Positions 8,576 to 15,090 of a DNA stretch of 17,294 nucleotides are shown piece by piece. Below the pieces are notes generated by a model. The model was not told the origin of the DNA. It saw only the letters and a list, made by a program, of their open reading frames with translations, and ran no database searches. Position 1 is the first letter of the stretch, and every line of letters begins with the position of its first letter. The DNA is from Pelagibacteraceae bacterium TMED146. GTDB lineage: Bacteria > Pseudomonadota > Alphaproteobacteria > Pelagibacterales > Pelagibacteraceae. The stretch is from contig NHGV01000011.1 of NCBI GenBank assembly GCA_002171085.1, forward strand, positions 7,279 to 24,572, in the 5' to 3' direction. Both the position numbers and the translations under genes were made by a program.

Positions 8576-8620
8576 GGACCACAGCTTGACCGATGATGAA
8601 GTCACCTCACTGGTCCCTCC

Positions 8621-9070
8621 ATGGACGTTCGTTTCCGCGAGGTGGATCCGTTCAATTGCTGGATCTGGCTGCGTTTCGCTTCACCGCCGAGTCAGGGGGA
8701 GCGCAATTATGTCGATGGCATCTTCGACAGCTGGTATGTGATCGGTCGCCTCGGCGGTTTCAACGCCGAAAACCTTCAGGTCCATGAGGAAGGTGCTGAT
8801 CTCAGCTGGATGGCTTACGACAACGACGAGGCCGATTCGGTGATGCCAGCCCTGATGCACAACATGGGCCAGCTGGAGTATCAGGCCGAATGGGGCCGTT
8901 GCTGGGTCGACATGGGCACCAGCGATGGCGTTGGGATCGATGTGTTGATCAATGCCCTGCGTCAGCTGGATACGGATGTGGTGCAGATCGAAGAGCTGCT
9001 GATCGGCGGTGTCAATGAGGACTGGCCGGTGGAGGACCACCCCGACAGCCTCTTCCCGTCAGGTGGCTGA
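8621..9070 (+). CDS. DUF3531 family protein
   Basis: A 149-residue acidic protein that I recognise as the DUF3531 family, found in cyanobacteria and plastids. The N-terminus carries the typical FREVDPFNCWIWLRF stretch, followed by WYVIGRLGGFN and a central EYQAEWGRCWVDMGTSDG segment with GIDVLINALRQL. It is tryptophan-rich with no membrane segment or signal peptide. The biochemical role is not established to my knowledge. The ATG at 8621 is divergent from the ABC ATPase gene with at most 45 bp between them. The stop overlaps the start of rsmE by 8 nt, so the two are probably translated together. Confidence 0.85.
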   Translation: MDVRFREVDPFNCWIWLRFASPPSQGERNYVDGIFDSWYVIGRLGGFNAENLQVHEEGADLSWMAYDNDEADSVMPALMHNMGQLEYQAEWGRCWVDMGTSDGVGIDVLINALRQLDTDVVQIEELLIGGVNEDWPVEDHPDSLFPSGG

Positions 9071-9791
9071 GCTGCGGCGGCTGCTGATGGCCCCGCAACG
9101 GCTGGCGGCTGTTGCGGCGAACCACCCGGCCATTCCACTGGAGGCGTCCGAACAGCACTACCTGCGTCGTGTTCTGCGTTGCCGAGTGGGAGACAGCATC
9201 GCCGTGGTCGATGGCTGCGGGTCGCTCTGGCAGGCCCAGTTGATCAGCGCCGATGCTTTGCAGCTTTCCGGTCCTTCTAAACAAGTCGAACCTGCCCCGT
9301 CGCCGCGGCTGGGCCTGGGGCTGGCCCTGATTCGTCGCGGCTTTGAGGACGCGCTGCGTATGGCCTGTGAACTGGGGGTGGATGAGATTCAACCGCTTCA
9401 AGCCGACCGCTGCACCCCCCAGGCGGAGCGCCGGCCCGAGCGCTGGTCCACGATTCTCCAGGAGGCGGTGGAGCAGTGTGAACGCCTCTGGGCACCAGCT
9501 CTGAAACCCGTCTGCAGCCTTGATCAGTGGTCCGGTGGCCAGCACCCCGTGGCCGTGGGTGTCACCCGTCGCTCCGATACCCCAGCCTTGAGCGACTGGC
9601 TCAAAGGGACCCCTGGCTCGGACGGCATGGTCTGGTTGCTGGTGGGTCCTGAGGGCGGCTGGAGCGATGCTGAGGATCAGCTGATCTGCTCCAGGAGGTG
9701 GCAGCCGGTGCACCTGGGACACACAATTCTGCGTAGCTCAACGGCCGCCGTGCGGGGGAGCGTTGAGCTGCTGCGGTGGCGGGATGGATGA
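9063..9791 (+). CDS. rsmE: 16S rRNA (uracil1498-N3)-methyltransferase
   Basis: RsmE methylates N3 of U1498 near the decoding centre of 16S rRNA, using SAM. The protein has an N-terminal PUA-like domain (about 1-75, including EQHYLRRVLRCRVGD) and a C-terminal SPOUT domain with a trefoil knot. The knot motifs GPEGGWSDAE (195-204) and LGHTILRSSTAA (218-229) are intact and diagnostic. I chose GTG at 9063 (242 residues), because it overlaps the DUF3531 stop and precedes MAPQRL; an ATG at 9087 is an alternative. A start further upstream at 9009 would overlap DUF3531 by 62 nt and give a poor N-terminus. The gene ends 12 nt before the stop of a convergent gene. Confidence 0.94.
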   Translation: MAELRRLLMAPQRLAAVAANHPAIPLEASEQHYLRRVLRCRVGDSIAVVDGCGSLWQAQLISADALQLSGPSKQVEPAPSPRLGLGLALIRRGFEDALRMACELGVDEIQPLQADRCTPQAERRPERWSTILQEAVEQCERLWAPALKPVCSLDQWSGGQHPVAVGVTRRSDTPALSDWLKGTPGSDGMVWLLVGPEGGWSDAEDQLICSRRWQPVHLGHTILRSSTAAVRGSVELLRWRDG

Positions 9792-9803
9792 ATTTGATGC
9801 CGA

Positions 9804-10199
9804 TCAGCTCTTGAACAGGTCGCCGGCGATGGTCATGAAGCCCTTCATGCCGGCGCCGGGACGGCGCTTGCCAGCCCGCAGGCCTGCACCCGGCATCAGG
9901 TTGGACGGGGCATAGGTGCTCATCGTCACGGCGGGCCGAGCGGCCTGGCTTGCGGCGAGTTCAGCGGCGATGGCCTCGGCGGTGGTTTGAACCGCTGCTG
10001 TGTCGTTGGCTGTACCGCTAGCGACGGGCTGCTCTGCAGGGATCGACGTTGGGGCGGTGGTCACCACCACCTCGGCCTGAGGTTCCTCCTGCGGCGTGGA
10101 GCTCTCTTCGACAGCGACCGTTTCAGGCAGGTCCAGGCGGACCGGCTCGGCGCTCTCATCGAGCGTCAGAAAGAAGCTCTTGTTCTGGTTGAACAGCAT
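9804..10199 (-). CDS. Hypothetical protein with disordered middle and conserved-looking ends
   Basis: I do not recognise a named family. The 131-residue protein begins MLFNQNKSFFLTLDES, then has an Ala/Glu/Thr/Val/Pro-rich stretch (about residues 17-85) that should be disordered. It ends with a compact basic segment, STYAPSNLMPGAGLRAGKR, then RRPGAGMKGFMTIAGDLFKS. Two short ordered ends joined by an acidic-neutral linker suggest an adaptor or binding peptide, but this is only shape. I chose the ATG at 10199; an upstream TTG at 10241 would add 14 residues with no clear ribosome binding site. It is convergent with rsmE and divergent from the DUF92 gene, with 87 bp between starts. Confidence 0.7.
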   Translation of the reverse strand: MLFNQNKSFFLTLDESAEPVRLDLPETVAVEESSTPQEEPQAEVVVTTAPTSIPAEQPVASGTANDTAAVQTTAEAIAAELAASQAARPAVTMSTYAPSNLMPGAGLRAGKRRPGAGMKGFMTIAGDLFKS

Positions 10200-10286
10200 G
10201 CCGAGGGTTCCACTGACAACAGCGATGATTCTCCGATGCAAGGCCCTGTTCGCGGGCTTTGCTTACGGCACTGCAACACGGCATCA

Positions 10287-11006
10287 ATGATCTGGATTCA
10301 CGCCCTGCTGCTCAACACCGTCCTGATCGCAGGGGCCCAGCGTGCGCCGCTGCTCACCCCCGTCGGTTGGGTCCATGCCGGAGCGCTGGGAACGATCCTC
10401 TGGGGTTGTCTCGGCTGGCGGGGATGGGTGGCCGTGGTGGCGTATCTGGTGCTGGGCAGCCTGGTGACCAGGCTCGGCCTGCGTCAGAAGGAAGCGCTCG
10501 GACTCGCTGAAGCCAGGGGGGGACGCCGTGGCCCGGAAAACGTCTGGGGATCAGCCGCCACCGGGGCATGTCTGGCCCTTCTGATCGGTGCAGGTGTGGA
10601 ACCCCAACCTCTGTTGTTGGTTGGTTTTGCGGCCAGTTTCGCCGCCAAGCTCGCCGATACCTTCGGGAGCGAGATCGGCAAGCGCTGGGGCCGCAGGGCG
10701 GTGCTGATCACGACCCTGCGGCCTGTGCCCCCTGGCACCGAAGGAGCCATCAGCCTGGCGGGGACCCTCGCCAGTGCCGCCGGCAGCGTGGTGATGACCC
10801 TGGTGATGTGGCAACTGCAGCTGCTGCCGTCGATCAGCATCAGCCTGGTGGTGATGCTGATCGGTCTGGTGGCGACCCTGGCGGAGAGTCTGCTGGGTGC
10901 TGTCGCTCAGGATCGAATCAGTTGGCTGAGCAATGAGTTGGTCAATGCCCTGCAGACGCTGCTGGCCGCCCTCATGGCGATGCTGTTGATGGTCGGCAGG
11001 ATCTGA
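10287..11006 (+). CDS. DUF92 family membrane protein, phytyl-phosphate kinase (VTE6)-like
   Basis: A 239-residue polytopic membrane protein with about six hydrophobic segments. The DUF92 hallmarks are clear: GSAATGACLALL (88-99), FAAKLADTFGSEIGK (118-132) and TTLRPVPPGTEGAISLAGTLAS (142-163). The plant member VTE6 phosphorylates phytyl phosphate to phytyl diphosphate, returning phytol from chlorophyll breakdown to tocopherol and phylloquinone synthesis; the same role here is inferred from family. The ATG at 10287 gives the normal N-terminus MIWIHALLLN. The frame is open 300 bases upstream, but that part lies antisense to the previous gene and lacks membrane character. The last 35 bases overlap the convergent sigma factor gene. 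Confidence 0.88.
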   Translation: MIWIHALLLNTVLIAGAQRAPLLTPVGWVHAGALGTILWGCLGWRGWVAVVAYLVLGSLVTRLGLRQKEALGLAEARGGRRGPENVWGSAATGACLALLIGAGVEPQPLLLVGFAASFAAKLADTFGSEIGKRWGRRAVLITTLRPVPPGTEGAISLAGTLASAAGSVVMTLVMWQLQLLPSISISLVVMLIGLVATLAESLLGAVAQDRISWLSNELVNALQTLLAALMAMLLMVGRI

Positions 11007-11718
11007 ACGGCAGCAGACCGTCCTGCTCTGCCAACCGCTGAAGGAGCTTGATCGCGTTTCGGATGGACTTGCGCAGCTGATGTTGCGGCACGCCGGTGGC
11101 CGACGCGATTGTTCGCACACTGTCCCCTTTGATGAAGTGGCGCTGCAGCAACTGCCGTTGATGTGGCTTCAGCAGTTGCAGAGCGCCGTCCAACCAGCGT
11201 TGTTCCTGATCGTCATGGTCCGGGCCTGCTCCCTGCTCGTGGATGGCGCTGATGGGCACCATCGGTTGCGCCTGCTGGCTGCTGCAGGCCTCCCGCCAGC
11301 GCTGAGCCGTGATCTGGAGAGCGGCGGCATGTTCCATGTCCGAGAGGGGCGGCCGACAAGCCTGGATCTGGACTTGCTGCAGCTTCTGGCCTTTGACGTA
11401 GGTGTCGCGCAGCCGCCAGGGGACGCGAATCGTGCTGGCCCGATCCCGGCGGAAATGGAGCACCTGACCGTTGGCAGCGCTGCTCAGAAATGTTGATGGC
11501 TTATGACCGCGCTGAGGTTCAAATCGCTCCCATCCGCGGATCAGACCCACACGGGCCTCCTGTTCCAGGTCGTCCCGCTCTTCTGGTCCCCGCTGGATCT
11601 GGCGAGAGGCGATCATCCCGGCGATGCCGAGATGATTCAGAACGTTGATGTTGCGTCGCTGGAGCTCAGGGGGAAGATTCCGCCGCTGCTCGCGTCGCTG
11701 CCATCCGGAAGTGTTCAT
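10972..11718 (-). CDS. RNA polymerase sigma factor, sigma-70 family, alternative type
   Basis: The 248-residue protein has sigma region 2 at about residues 28-105. The core-binding part is DDLEQEARVGLIRGWERFEP (49-68) and the DNA-melting part follows (STFLSSAANGQVLHFRRD). Region 4 with a helix-turn-helix (LLQRHFIKGDSVRTIASATGV) is at about 180-232. Regions 1.1 and most of 3 are lacking, so it is a small alternative factor, probably group 3 rather than a principal RpoD; the target regulon cannot be read from sequence. The ATG at 11718 lies three bases after a stem-loop (11722-11742). Its 3' end overlaps the DUF92 gene by 35 bp on the other strand, so mutual antisense effects are possible. Confidence 0.88.
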   Translation of the reverse strand: MNTSGWQRREQRRNLPPELQRRNINVLNHLGIAGMIASRQIQRGPEERDDLEQEARVGLIRGWERFEPQRGHKPSTFLSSAANGQVLHFRRDRASTIRVPWRLRDTYVKGQKLQQVQIQACRPPLSDMEHAAALQITAQRWREACSSQQAQPMVPISAIHEQGAGPDHDDQEQRWLDGALQLLKPHQRQLLQRHFIKGDSVRTIASATGVPQHQLRKSIRNAIKLLQRLAEQDGLLPFRSCRPSTASP

Positions 11719-11721
11719 GGT

Positions 11722-11742
11722 GCTGAAGCAACTGTCTTCAGC
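11722..11742 (-). promoter_or_regulatory. Leader hairpin directly before the sigma factor start codon
   Basis: Arms GCTGAAG and CTTCAGC (7 bp) enclose a 7-nt loop. In the sigma factor mRNA the stem ends three bases before the ATG, so the region where a ribosome binding site should lie is inside the stem-loop. No purine-rich Shine-Dalgarno is visible outside it. Control of translation, for example by temperature or by a small RNA, is inference. A chance 7-bp stem is possible. Confidence 0.45.
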
Positions 11743-11770
11743 GTTTGTGATTCCGGCCTGTCCGACCGCC

Positions 11771-11801
11771 CACCTTGGTGCCCGATCTCGGCACCAAGGT
11801 G
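11771..11801. promoter_or_regulatory. Perfect 12-bp inverted repeat between sigma factor and PCP_red genes
   Basis: CACCTTGGTGCC (11771-11782) and GGCACCAAGGTG (11790-11801) are exact inverse copies with a 7-base spacer. It sits in the 117-bp divergent gap, 53 bases upstream of the sigma factor start and 35 upstream of the PCP_red start. No T-run follows on either side, so it is not a normal terminator. Position and symmetry fit an operator for a dimeric regulator acting on one or both genes; a strong RNA hairpin in a leader is the alternative. I do not recognise the motif as LexA, NtcA or Fur. Confidence 0.5.
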
Positions 11802-11835
11802 CCGGATAGGGTCTCGCTACTCAGCAGCTCTGTGA

Positions 11836-12000
11836 ATGGATTGGCAACCGGAGGCCCTCGCCGCTCTGAAAAAGGATGTGCCCTTCTTCGTTCGACCTGC
11901 CGTGCGTCGGCGGGTTGAGTCGATGGCCAATGAGGCGGGACGCAGCAGCATTGACCTCAGCTTTTATGCGGAGGCGAAAGCGAGCATGGCGCCCAGTTGA
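11836..12000 (+). CDS. PCP_red domain small protein (54 residues)
   Basis: A complete short gene: ATG at 11836, TGA at 11998-12000. The 54-residue product is a stand-alone PCP_red domain, the small C-terminal module also found in light-independent protochlorophyllide reductase subunit B. The marks are W3, the segment ALAALKKDVPFFVRPAVRRR (7-26) with the conserved PFFVRP core, then VESMANEAG and a final Y44-x-x-A-K. Cyanobacteria carry such free-standing copies; their function is not established to my knowledge, though a link to pigment synthesis or a metal-related fold has been suggested by the domain's location. It has no signal peptide. It is divergent from the sigma factor gene, with the 12-bp inverted repeat between, and convergent with the next small gene (stops 3 bases apart). 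Confidence 0.82.
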   Translation: MDWQPEALAALKKDVPFFVRPAVRRRVESMANEAGRSSIDLSFYAEAKASMAPS

Positions 12001-12003
12001 GGC

Positions 12004-12186
12004 TCAGGGGGTATCCAGGTCGCAACGATTCAATTCCGGCTGGGTGAGGCGATCGATGATGCGGGCCATGTCGATCGAGGTGAGTTCGCCGTTGTCGTCC
12101 CACTTGAGCGTGGTCTTCCGCTGAGCGGGAGGCTGTTGCGTCGTGGACTGTCCAGCTGTTTGCTCGAAGGAACGATCGGCCACCAC
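12004..12186 (-). CDS. Small hypothetical protein, 60 residues
   Basis: I do not recognise a family. The first 25 residues are polar and Gln/Thr-rich; the remainder (TTLKWDDNGELTSIDMARII and then DRLTQPELNRCDLDTP) looks like a compact folded segment with a single cysteine. The start must be GTG, at 12186 or the adjacent 12183, because an in-frame stop lies just upstream and the only ATG is deep inside. No strong ribosome binding site is seen. It is convergent with the PCP_red gene and lies downstream of the phn operon on the same strand, separated by 47 bases that hold two short inverted repeats. Confidence 0.6.
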   Translation of the reverse strand: MVADRSFEQTAGQSTTQQPPAQRKTTLKWDDNGELTSIDMARIIDRLTQPELNRCDLDTP

Positions 12187-12187
12187 A

Positions 12188-12229
12188 TCCGAAGGTCAGG
12201 GTTCGGAGATATTAGTGGCCAAGTTGGCC
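12188..12229. repeat. Two short inverted repeats after the phn-esterase operon
   Basis: TCCGAA (12188-12193) pairs with TTCGGA (12202-12207) around 8 bases, and GGCCAA (12217-12222) pairs with TTGGCC (12224-12229) around one base. They lie between the stop of the SGNH esterase gene and the start of the 60-residue gene, both on the minus strand. They could act in transcript termination or processing of the operon, but no T-run supports an intrinsic terminator. Confidence 0.35.
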
Positions 12230-12233
12230 GCCA

Positions 12234-12905
12234 TTACCCACGAAGCGGCGTTGTTGTGGTAAGTGGCAACAATCCTGCCCAGGTCTGCAGGGCGCTCCAG
12301 GTGCTGATGCGCTGGTGGATGAAGTGGTGCCCCTCGCCGTTGAGATGCAGGCCATCGGGTTCCATCCAGCTCAGCCAGTCGGGTTCTTCTCGCATGGACC
12401 GATGCAGTGGGAGGAACGGGATGCCGGCATCGCGACAGGTTTCAGCCAGCATCGCTTCGTGGGCCTCCACGTCCAGATTGCTGTACCAGAGGCAGTCGGC
12501 AAAGGGCATGACGTGCTCATCCACGGGTGTGAGGCCAATCACCAGGACCTGGGTCAGCGGTTTCATTTCACTGAGCAGCTGTCCCATGCCGAATCCATAG
12601 GCCTCGGTGGTCAGTTGCTGGCGGCCATCCGGCCGGCCCACCCGTGCCGTGTCGTTCAATCCGACTGCCAGCAGCACACCGTCCGGTGTCTGCCGCCGCA
12701 GCTCGCCGCGACATTGCCACTCCCCCCGCCAGCGGGCGGCCACCCGTTCCAATCCATCGCCGCGGATGCCCAGGGGATAGATCACCGGGGCCGCCGGCAA
12801 CTGCATCCACTCCCTGCGCAGGCGTTCGCACCAGCCCCCGGCCTCACGATCTCCCCAGCCATACACGCCGCTGTCGCCGATCACCAGCAGCTGTTTGGGT
12901 TTCAT
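12234..12905 (-). CDS. SGNH/GDSL-type esterase
   Basis: A hydrolase of the SGNH superfamily, 223 residues. The nucleophile is S12 in block I (VIGDSG, 8-13), the oxyanion asparagine is N84 in block III (GLND, 82-85) and the catalytic pair is D184 and H187 in block V (DGLHLN, 184-189). The glycine of block II lies in GIRGDGLE (47-54). The catalytic set is complete. No signal peptide is present, so it should be cytoplasmic. Its ATG overlaps the phnE stop by 4 bases (12902-12905), which implies translational coupling with the transporter. The substrate is unknown; a carboxyl, acetyl or phosphonate ester brought in by the transporter is a reasonable inference. It ends with TAA at 12234. Confidence 0.9.
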   Translation of the reverse strand: MKPKQLLVIGDSGVYGWGDREAGGWCERLRREWMQLPAAPVIYPLGIRGDGLERVAARWRGEWQCRGELRRQTPDGVLLAVGLNDTARVGRPDGRQQLTTEAYGFGMGQLLSEMKPLTQVLVIGLTPVDEHVMPFADCLWYSNLDVEAHEAMLAETCRDAGIPFLPLHRSMREEPDWLSWMEPDGLHLNGEGHHFIHQRISTWSALQTWAGLLPLTTTTPLRG

Positions 12906-14410
12906 GCCCTCTCCTGAAGCTGTTCAGAGGCCAGCTCCCCGAGGAGCGTCAGAACGGCGTACACCAGGATCAACCATCCCACCTGCGGCCAGTGAAAGGA
13001 GGACAGGGCCTCCATCAGCTGCCAGCCCAGACCGGCACCACCCACCAGACCGACCACCGCCGTATCCCGAAGAATCACATCACTGCGGTAGGCGGCGTAG
13101 GCGAGATAGCGCCGGCTCGCTGGCGTGAGCACCCCGAACAGCCAGGCGGAGCGCCGTGGCGCGCCGAGGGCAACCATGGCCTGCTGGTGGCGGCCATCCA
13201 CCCGCTCGAGTCCGTCCTCGAGCACCAGTCCCATCACGCCGCTGTGATGCAGCCCCAAAGCGAGCGCCGCCACAGCAAGGGTCGGCTTGCTGGCCAGCAT
13301 CAACAACAGCGCCGTCAACGGTGGAGGCAACAATCGCATCAGCAGCCAACCAGCCTTCAGCATCCGTCCAGGACCATCATCGGGGGCGATCAACCGCAGC
13401 AACGGCGGCAGGCCGATGGCCACCCCGGAGGCGAGCACTGTGATCAGGAGCGTTCTGCCGACCAGCTCCAGCCACGGCGTCTCGACCCATGCCTGCGTGA
13501 GACCGTCTCGCAACTGAGCCCATGGAGGCCATGGGGCCCCCTGGATCCATCGGGGCAGAGAGAGGTCGTGGTTCAGTCTGTGGCTCCAGAGGAGAGTGAC
13601 CAGCGGCAGCGCCAGGGTCAGCAGCAACAGGCCATGACGGGCGGAGAGCCGTCGGATCACCAGATTCATCAACGCCAGCAGCAGGGCCATCAACCACAAG
13701 CCGCTCCACAGTTCACGAAAGCGCAGGGACTGCAGGCTCAGCATCAGCTCGGTCCCCAACCCCCCCAGGCCGAAAATCCCGAGCAGCAGGGCAGATCGCA
13801 GGGCGCAGTCGAGACGGTGGCCGATGTGATCGCGCAGTGCAGCGGCCACGGGAGGCATGAGGCTGGTGAACAGATTGATCACCGCGGGGACGCCAGCGCA
13901 TCGCAGGGCGATGAGCGCGGGCAGTTCCTGCTGGTCCAGCTGATCTGCCAGAACGCGGGCCAGTAAAGCCGAGTAGGGCAGAACAATCGCCAGGACAGCC
14001 ACCCATCCGTTCAGGCCGAACAGCTGAAGCAGGAGCAGGCCCCAGATCAGTTCATGGATCGATCGCAGTGGTGCCAGACAACGACGCAGCACCACCGCCG
14101 GCCAGCGCCGTCCGGTCAGGGTGGAACAGATCGTCGTCGAACTGAGAACCCCCAGCAGCAGCCCCGCAAGGCTGCTGAGGCTCCAGGCCAGAAGCGCCGT
14201 CAGAGCGGTGATCTGCAGTTCTGCAAGCTGATGCTTCAGCAGGGTTGGATCCAGGGAGGGTTGAAGGGCTGCCAGCCAGAACCGACCGATCTGTTCCACT
14301 CCACCGCCGTGGAGATCACGCAACAGCACGATCCCCAGAGGCAGCACCACCAGTGCTGGAGCCAGGGCCACGAGCACTGGTGCCGGCTTCAGCCTTCGCT
14401 GTAGAGCCAT
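12902..14410 (-). CDS. phnE: Phosphonate/phosphite ABC transporter permease, tandem-fused PhnE
   Basis: A 502-residue inner-membrane permease with two homologous halves, about twice the length of a single-domain PhnE. Each half has several membrane segments and the cytoplasmic coupling region: ALRCAGVPAVINLFTSLMPP (168-187) then RLDCALRSALLLGIFGLGGLG (199-219), and in the second half ALGAPRRSAWLFGVLTP (414-430) then RSDVILRDTAVVGLVGGAGLG (442-461). The repeated R-x-D-x-x-L-R...G-x-G-x-G pattern shows the duplication, so one chain can supply both permease domains. The ATG at 14410 overlaps the end of phnC by 22 bases; its stop overlaps the esterase start. The substrate class is taken from PhnD and PhnC. 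Confidence 0.9.
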   Translation of the reverse strand: MALQRRLKPAPVLVALAPALVVLPLGIVLLRDLHGGGVEQIGRFWLAALQPSLDPTLLKHQLAELQITALTALLAWSLSSLAGLLLGVLSSTTICSTLTGRRWPAVVLRRCLAPLRSIHELIWGLLLLQLFGLNGWVAVLAIVLPYSALLARVLADQLDQQELPALIALRCAGVPAVINLFTSLMPPVAAALRDHIGHRLDCALRSALLLGIFGLGGLGTELMLSLQSLRFRELWSGLWLMALLLALMNLVIRRLSARHGLLLLTLALPLVTLLWSHRLNHDLSLPRWIQGAPWPPWAQLRDGLTQAWVETPWLELVGRTLLITVLASGVAIGLPPLLRLIAPDDGPGRMLKAGWLLMRLLPPPLTALLLMLASKPTLAVAALALGLHHSGVMGLVLEDGLERVDGRHQQAMVALGAPRRSAWLFGVLTPASRRYLAYAAYRSDVILRDTAVVGLVGGAGLGWQLMEALSSFHWPQVGWLILVYAVLTLLGELASEQLQERA

Positions 14411-15090
14411 GCCAGGGTTGCTTCGGTGATGGCTGAGGGCGCTGCATCCAAGACCAGTTCACCCTGACGCAGCCCCAGCACTCGCTGGAACCGATGCATC
14501 AGATCGGGTCGGTGCAGGCTGATCACACAGGACGACTGATCCAGCAGCAGGTTGAGGACGTCGTTCGCCAGGCGTGGGTCAAGGGCGGACAACGGCTCAT
14601 CAGCCAGGGTCAGCATCGGTTGCTGACGCAACAGCCGGGCCAGGGCCACCCGCTGGCGCTCGCCTCCTGAAAGGCCGGACACCCGTTGATCACGGAGCCC
14701 GTTGCTGAGTCCCACCTGGTGCAGGAGGACGTCCCCCAGCTCCGGCTCCAGCGGCTGCAACAGGTTGCGTAAACCCCAGAGGAGCGAATGGCGGCCCAGG
14801 GCCCCGGTGTTGATGTTCTGAAGCACGGTCAGTTCCTCCACAAGCCTGAGGTCCTGCCAGAGGGTTCCGATCTGCCGTCGCTGGGCTGGTCGACAACGGT
14901 TCAGGTCGTGCCCCTGCCAGAGAACGCTGCCCTCATCGGGCAGGAGGCTTCCGTTGCAGAGGCCGATCAGGCTGGATTTGCCTGCCCCGCTCCGCCCCAG
15001 CAGAACGGTGGTCTCCCCCAGCCGGATCGTGAGGTCGAGGGGTTGGAGCCGACCGGTCAGTCCAGCCCGGCGGAACTCCAGTACCGCCAT
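14389..15090 (-). CDS. phnC: Phosphonate/phosphite ABC transporter ATP-binding protein PhnC
   Basis: The 233-residue ATPase has Walker A GRSGAGKSS (32-40), Q-loop Q79, signature LSGGE (140-144), Walker B ending in LADEP (162-166) and switch histidine H193. The segment NTGALGRHSLLWGL (94-107) is characteristic of PhnC-type ATPases. It powers import through PhnE of the ligand captured by PhnD. Its ATG shares one base with the TGA of phnD (TGATG), and its 3' end overlaps phnE, so the three subunits should be translated together. Some PhnC-like proteins serve phosphite or methylphosphonate uptake; the ATPase alone does not decide. Confidence 0.92.
   Translation of the reverse strand: MAVLEFRRAGLTGRLQPLDLTIRLGETTVLLGRSGAGKSSLIGLCNGSLLPDEGSVLWQGHDLNRCRPAQRRQIGTLWQDLRLVEELTVLQNINTGALGRHSLLWGLRNLLQPLEPELGDVLLHQVGLSNGLRDQRVSGLSGGERQRVALARLLRQQPMLTLADEPLSALDPRLANDVLNLLLDQSSCVISLHRPDLMHRFQRVLGLRQGELVLDAAPSAITEATLAWLYSEG

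Noticed and set aside
9987..10286. 100-codon N-terminal extension of the DUF92 gene
   Set aside because: It is antisense to the neighbouring small gene, is Cys/Arg-rich without membrane character, and the family normally starts at MIWIHALLLN or its equivalent.
11771..11801. Intrinsic transcription terminator at the 12-bp inverted repeat
   Set aside because: No T-run follows the stem on either strand, and the site lies upstream, not downstream, of both flanking genes.
12644..13966. Plus-strand frame of 440 codons opposite the esterase and phnE genes
   Set aside because: The translation is Gln/His/Pro/Arg-rich low complexity produced by the reverse complement of Leu-rich membrane codons. The opposite strand carries clear permease motifs.
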